From NCBI GenBank assembly GCA_016280565.1, contig JAEEGY010000193.1:1-8716 (forward strand): DNA of 8,716 nt, read 5' to 3'. The first letter of the stretch is position 1. Each line of letters starts with the position of its first letter. The stretch comes from Fretibacterium sp. GTDB lineage: Bacteria > Synergistota > Synergistia > Synergistales > Aminobacteriaceae. The notes under the pieces were generated by a model. The model saw only the letters and a program-made list of their open reading frames with translations, was not told the origin of the DNA and did no database searches. Shown in pieces: positions 6,765-8,716 of this stretch. The position numbers were made by a program, and so were the translations under genes.

Positions 6765-7880
6765 ATGAGGAAGGTTTTGGCCTTAGTTCTGGCGGTCTCG
6801 ATGGTGTTCAGCCTGTCGCTGGCGGCAAGCGCGAAGCCCATCAAGATTGGTATCTCCATCTGGAGCTCCACGGACACGCTGGGCAGCGAGTGCAAGCGTA
6901 TCATCGACGCGGCCGCCAAGGCCCTGGGCGTGGAGACGCAGTGGGTGGACCAGGCGCACATCTCCGAGCAGGTAACGGCCTCTGCCGAGACCCTGGCTCT
7001 GGCGGACTGCGACGGCATCATCATCTGCAACTCCGCCTCCTCCGAGATGGGCTCCGTCATCAAGACCTGCAACGAGAACGAGGTCTATGTGGCGCAGTTC
7101 TTCCGCATCATCGACAAGGACGCTAACCCCGAGGAGTACAAGCAGGCCTGTGAGTCCAAGTATTATGTGGGCGCAGTCCATGAGTCCGAGTTCGACAACG
7201 GCAAGACCCTCGTGACCATCCTGGGCGAGAAGGGCTGCCGCAAGATCGGCCTTGAGGGCTGGGAGCCCGGCGACGCGACGTTCCTTGGCCGCTGGGCCGG
7301 CTACAAGGCGGGCGTCGAGGCTTGGAACGACGCTCACCCCAACGACAAGCTGGTTCTGCTTGAGCCGCAGTACGGCCGCACCACCACCGACACGGGCCGC
7401 GCCACGGCCGAGGCCATCATCGACGCTAACCCGGACATCGACGCCCTCATCGTGGCCGGCGGCGGCGGGGACACACTGCTGGGCGCTATCGCGGCCATTG
7501 AGGCCAAAGGTCTGACCGGGAAGATCGCCGTGGCCTCCACGGACTTCCTGCCCGACCTGGATGCGAAGCTGAAGAGCGGCGCCATGGCGGCGGAGTCCGG
7601 CGGGCACTATGCAGACCCGTTCTTCGCTTTCCTGATGGTCTACAACGCCATCAAGGGCAACTACCCCACCAGCACCGAGGGCTTCTACAACATGGTCTTC
7701 CCGTACATGTTCGTCGCCTCCCCGGAGGACTATGCCAACTACGCCAAGTACTTCACCGGCAAGGAGCTTCCGTACTACGAGGATGAGATCAAGAAGCTGG
7801 CCGGACTGTCCTATGACGACCTGGCCGCGGCCTGCGCAAAACTGTCCGTCGAGGACGTTGTGGCCCGCCACACGAAGTAG
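6765..7880 (+). CDS. Periplasmic sugar-type ABC transporter substrate-binding protein
   Basis: Predicted extracytoplasmic solute-binding protein of 371 residues, of the periplasmic-binding-protein type 1 fold used by ribose/xylose/AI-2-like importers. ATG 6765 is chosen because it follows GGGGGT (6752-6757) at seven bases and begins a textbook signal peptide: MRK, a hydrophobic core, then ASA with likely cleavage after Ala23. An in-frame ATG at 6750 and a TTG at 6684 would only add non-signal residues. There is no lipobox cysteine, so the mature protein should be free in a periplasm. The mature chain opens with strand KIGISIW and contains the hinge-type segments ANPDIDALIV, a glycine-rich GGGGDTLLGAIAAI and the late IAVASTDF, matching this family's second-lobe pattern. 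It is longer than RbsB-type proteins (roughly 300 residues). A permease follows after a stem-loop. The substrate cannot be read from the sequence. Confidence 0.92.
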   Translation: MRKVLALVLAVSMVFSLSLAASAKPIKIGISIWSSTDTLGSECKRIIDAAAKALGVETQWVDQAHISEQVTASAETLALADCDGIIICNSASSEMGSVIKTCNENEVYVAQFFRIIDKDANPEEYKQACESKYYVGAVHESEFDNGKTLVTILGEKGCRKIGLEGWEPGDATFLGRWAGYKAGVEAWNDAHPNDKLVLLEPQYGRTTTDTGRATAEAIIDANPDIDALIVAGGGGDTLLGAIAAIEAKGLTGKIAVASTDFLPDLDAKLKSGAMAAESGGHYADPFFAFLMVYNAIKGNYPTSTEGFYNMVFPYMFVASPEDYANYAKYFTGKELPYYEDEIKKLAGLSYDDLAAACAKLSVEDVVARHTK

Positions 7881-7901
7881 GTCTCTCAGTTAAAACTGCC
7901 T

Positions 7902-7934
7902 GGAGCCGGCCGGCTACGGCTGGCTCCATTTTTT
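7902..7934 (+). terminator. Strong stem-loop with T-run between binding protein and permease
   Basis: An 11-base-pair stem (7902-7912 with 7917-7927, one G-T wobble) closed by a GCTA loop is followed after one A by six T residues (7929-7934). This has the form of an intrinsic terminator. Because the permease starts only 20 bases later with its own ribosome site, it probably acts as a partial terminator or mRNA 3'-end stabiliser, making more binding protein than membrane components, as is common in ABC importer operons. Confidence 0.85.
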
Positions 7935-7953
7935 AAGTTAAGGAGCGGATGTC

Positions 7954-8716
7954 ATGCAAAATTTCAAAAACAGCCGTTATTATGGCTTCTTCCTCCTTGG
8001 GGCCATGGTGCTGTTCTTCTACGCGGTCTTCAAGGTTCTGACACCGGGCAACTTCGGCAGCCCGGCCAACCTTTACTCGTACTTCCAGTCCTCGATCATC
8101 TACTCCGTCGGCGGCTGCGGCCTGTACTTCATCGTCGTCATGGGCCTGTTCGACTTCGCCGTCGGCTCAAACATCGTGCTGTCCTCCATCGTGGGGGTCA
8201 TTCTTTCGGAAAAATTCGGCTACGCCGGTTTTGTGGTGGGCTGCCTGGGGTGCGGCACGCTTATCGGCCTTTTGATCGGCTCCCTGTATAACCACCTCAA
8301 CGTGCCCTCCATGATCGTCACGGTAGGCTTGATGCTGGTGTTCGAGAGCCTGGCGGTGTTCGTGGCGGGCGGCGTCAAGCAAACGCTCTCCCCCGAGCTG
8401 CGCTTCTTCTCCGGCGCGCCGGGTAACATCATCTTAGCGGCGTTAGCCTTTGCGCTCATGTGGTTCATCCTGAACTACACGCGAATAGGCACCTACTGCA
8501 ACGCTATCGGCAGCAACGAGTTCACGGCCAGGAACATGGGCATCAACGTGAGGAAGTACAAGCTGATTGGCTTTGCGCTGCTGCACTTTTTTGTGGGGGT
8601 CATGGCCATCCTGACGGTATCCTACGGCACGACGATGACGGCCCTCACCGGCATGAGCACCATGAGCCGCAACTTCCAGCCCCTGATGGGAACCTTCTTC
8701 GGCGTGGCCTTCCGCA
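7954..8716 (+). CDS. ABC transporter inner-membrane permease, RbsC/BPD_transp_2-like (3' end outside window)
   Basis: Predicted integral-membrane subunit of the importer whose binding protein is encoded just upstream. ATG 7954 follows AGGAG (7941-7945) at eight bases; a nearby ATG at 7949 is in another frame and too close to the ribosome site. The frame stays open to the window end, giving 254 residues; family members are usually about 310-340, so the last part is missing. Hydrophobic segments are visible from about residues 9-29, 45-65, 70-88, 91-112, 117-140, 155-173 and 205-228. FDFAVGSNIVLSS (66-78) corresponds to the family's IDLSVGS signature, and IGSNEFTARNMGI (185-197) to the cytoplasmic loop that contacts the ATPase. 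No ATPase gene lies between binding protein and permease, so it should be downstream or elsewhere. The substrate is unknown. Confidence 0.9.
   Translation, partial: MQNFKNSRYYGFFLLGAMVLFFYAVFKVLTPGNFGSPANLYSYFQSSIIYSVGGCGLYFIVVMGLFDFAVGSNIVLSSIVGVILSEKFGYAGFVVGCLGCGTLIGLLIGSLYNHLNVPSMIVTVGLMLVFESLAVFVAGGVKQTLSPELRFFSGAPGNIILAALAFALMWFILNYTRIGTYCNAIGSNEFTARNMGINVRKYKLIGFALLHFFVGVMAILTVSYGTTMTALTGMSTMSRNFQPLMGTFFGVAFR

Noticed and set aside
6783..7871. Minus-strand frame of 362 codons opposite the binding-protein gene
   Set aside because: Low-complexity Gly/Val/Leu-rich antisense translation of a clear signal-peptide-bearing protein; typical GC-driven shadow.
1..8716. CRISPR array, tRNA/rRNA genes, insertion sequence or phage genes
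   Set aside because: I saw no regularly spaced identical repeats, no tRNA-like cloverleaf, no transposase or integrase motifs and no terminal inverted repeats; the window is almost fully occupied by the five genes.

Overview
The window carries five genes, all on the + strand: three two-component/phosphorelay signalling proteins followed by the first two genes of a sugar-type ABC importer. The DNA is GC-rich with strong AGGAGG-type ribosome binding sites. The kinase style (SNMSHEIRTPINA H-box, LGMNEMIR, receiver plus Hpt on one chain) resembles hybrid kinases of anaerobic gut/oral Clostridia and Synergistota. The importer's binding protein has an ordinary signal-peptidase-I leader and no lipobox cysteine, which suggests a two-membraned cell and tilts me toward Synergistota. 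That assignment is inference.

Layout: (1) 2-3037, a hybrid histidine kinase whose N-terminus lies before the window, with at least three PAS-like sensor units, then HisKA, HATPase, receiver, Hpt and a C-terminal helical tail. (2) 3106-5850, a second hybrid kinase with the same catalytic/relay half but a CHASE-type extracytoplasmic sensor between two membrane helices. (3) 5868-6653, a two-receiver protein with no output domain; its first receiver has lost the phospho-acceptor chemistry and its second is intact. (4) 6654-6764, an intergenic stretch with an inverted repeat, an orphan Shine-Dalgarno-like site and a pair of short direct repeats. (5) 6765-7880, a periplasmic sugar-binding-type protein. 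(6) 7902-7934, a strong stem-loop with a T-run. (7) 7954-8716, the start of an RbsC-family permease that runs off the right end.

Working model (inference): the two kinases sense different inputs, one largely cytoplasmic or redox/small-molecule through PAS folds and one extracytoplasmic through CHASE. Each could pass phosphate His-Asp-His internally to its Hpt, and from there to the intact second receiver of the 261-residue protein. No DNA-binding, GGDEF or other effector domain is encoded in the window, so the final output is unknown. The adjacent importer is a plausible target or a supplier of the sensed ligand, but only adjacency supports that. The most notable structural point is that the two kinases are collinear over about 390 codons with a one-codon length difference, while their sensory halves are unrelated.
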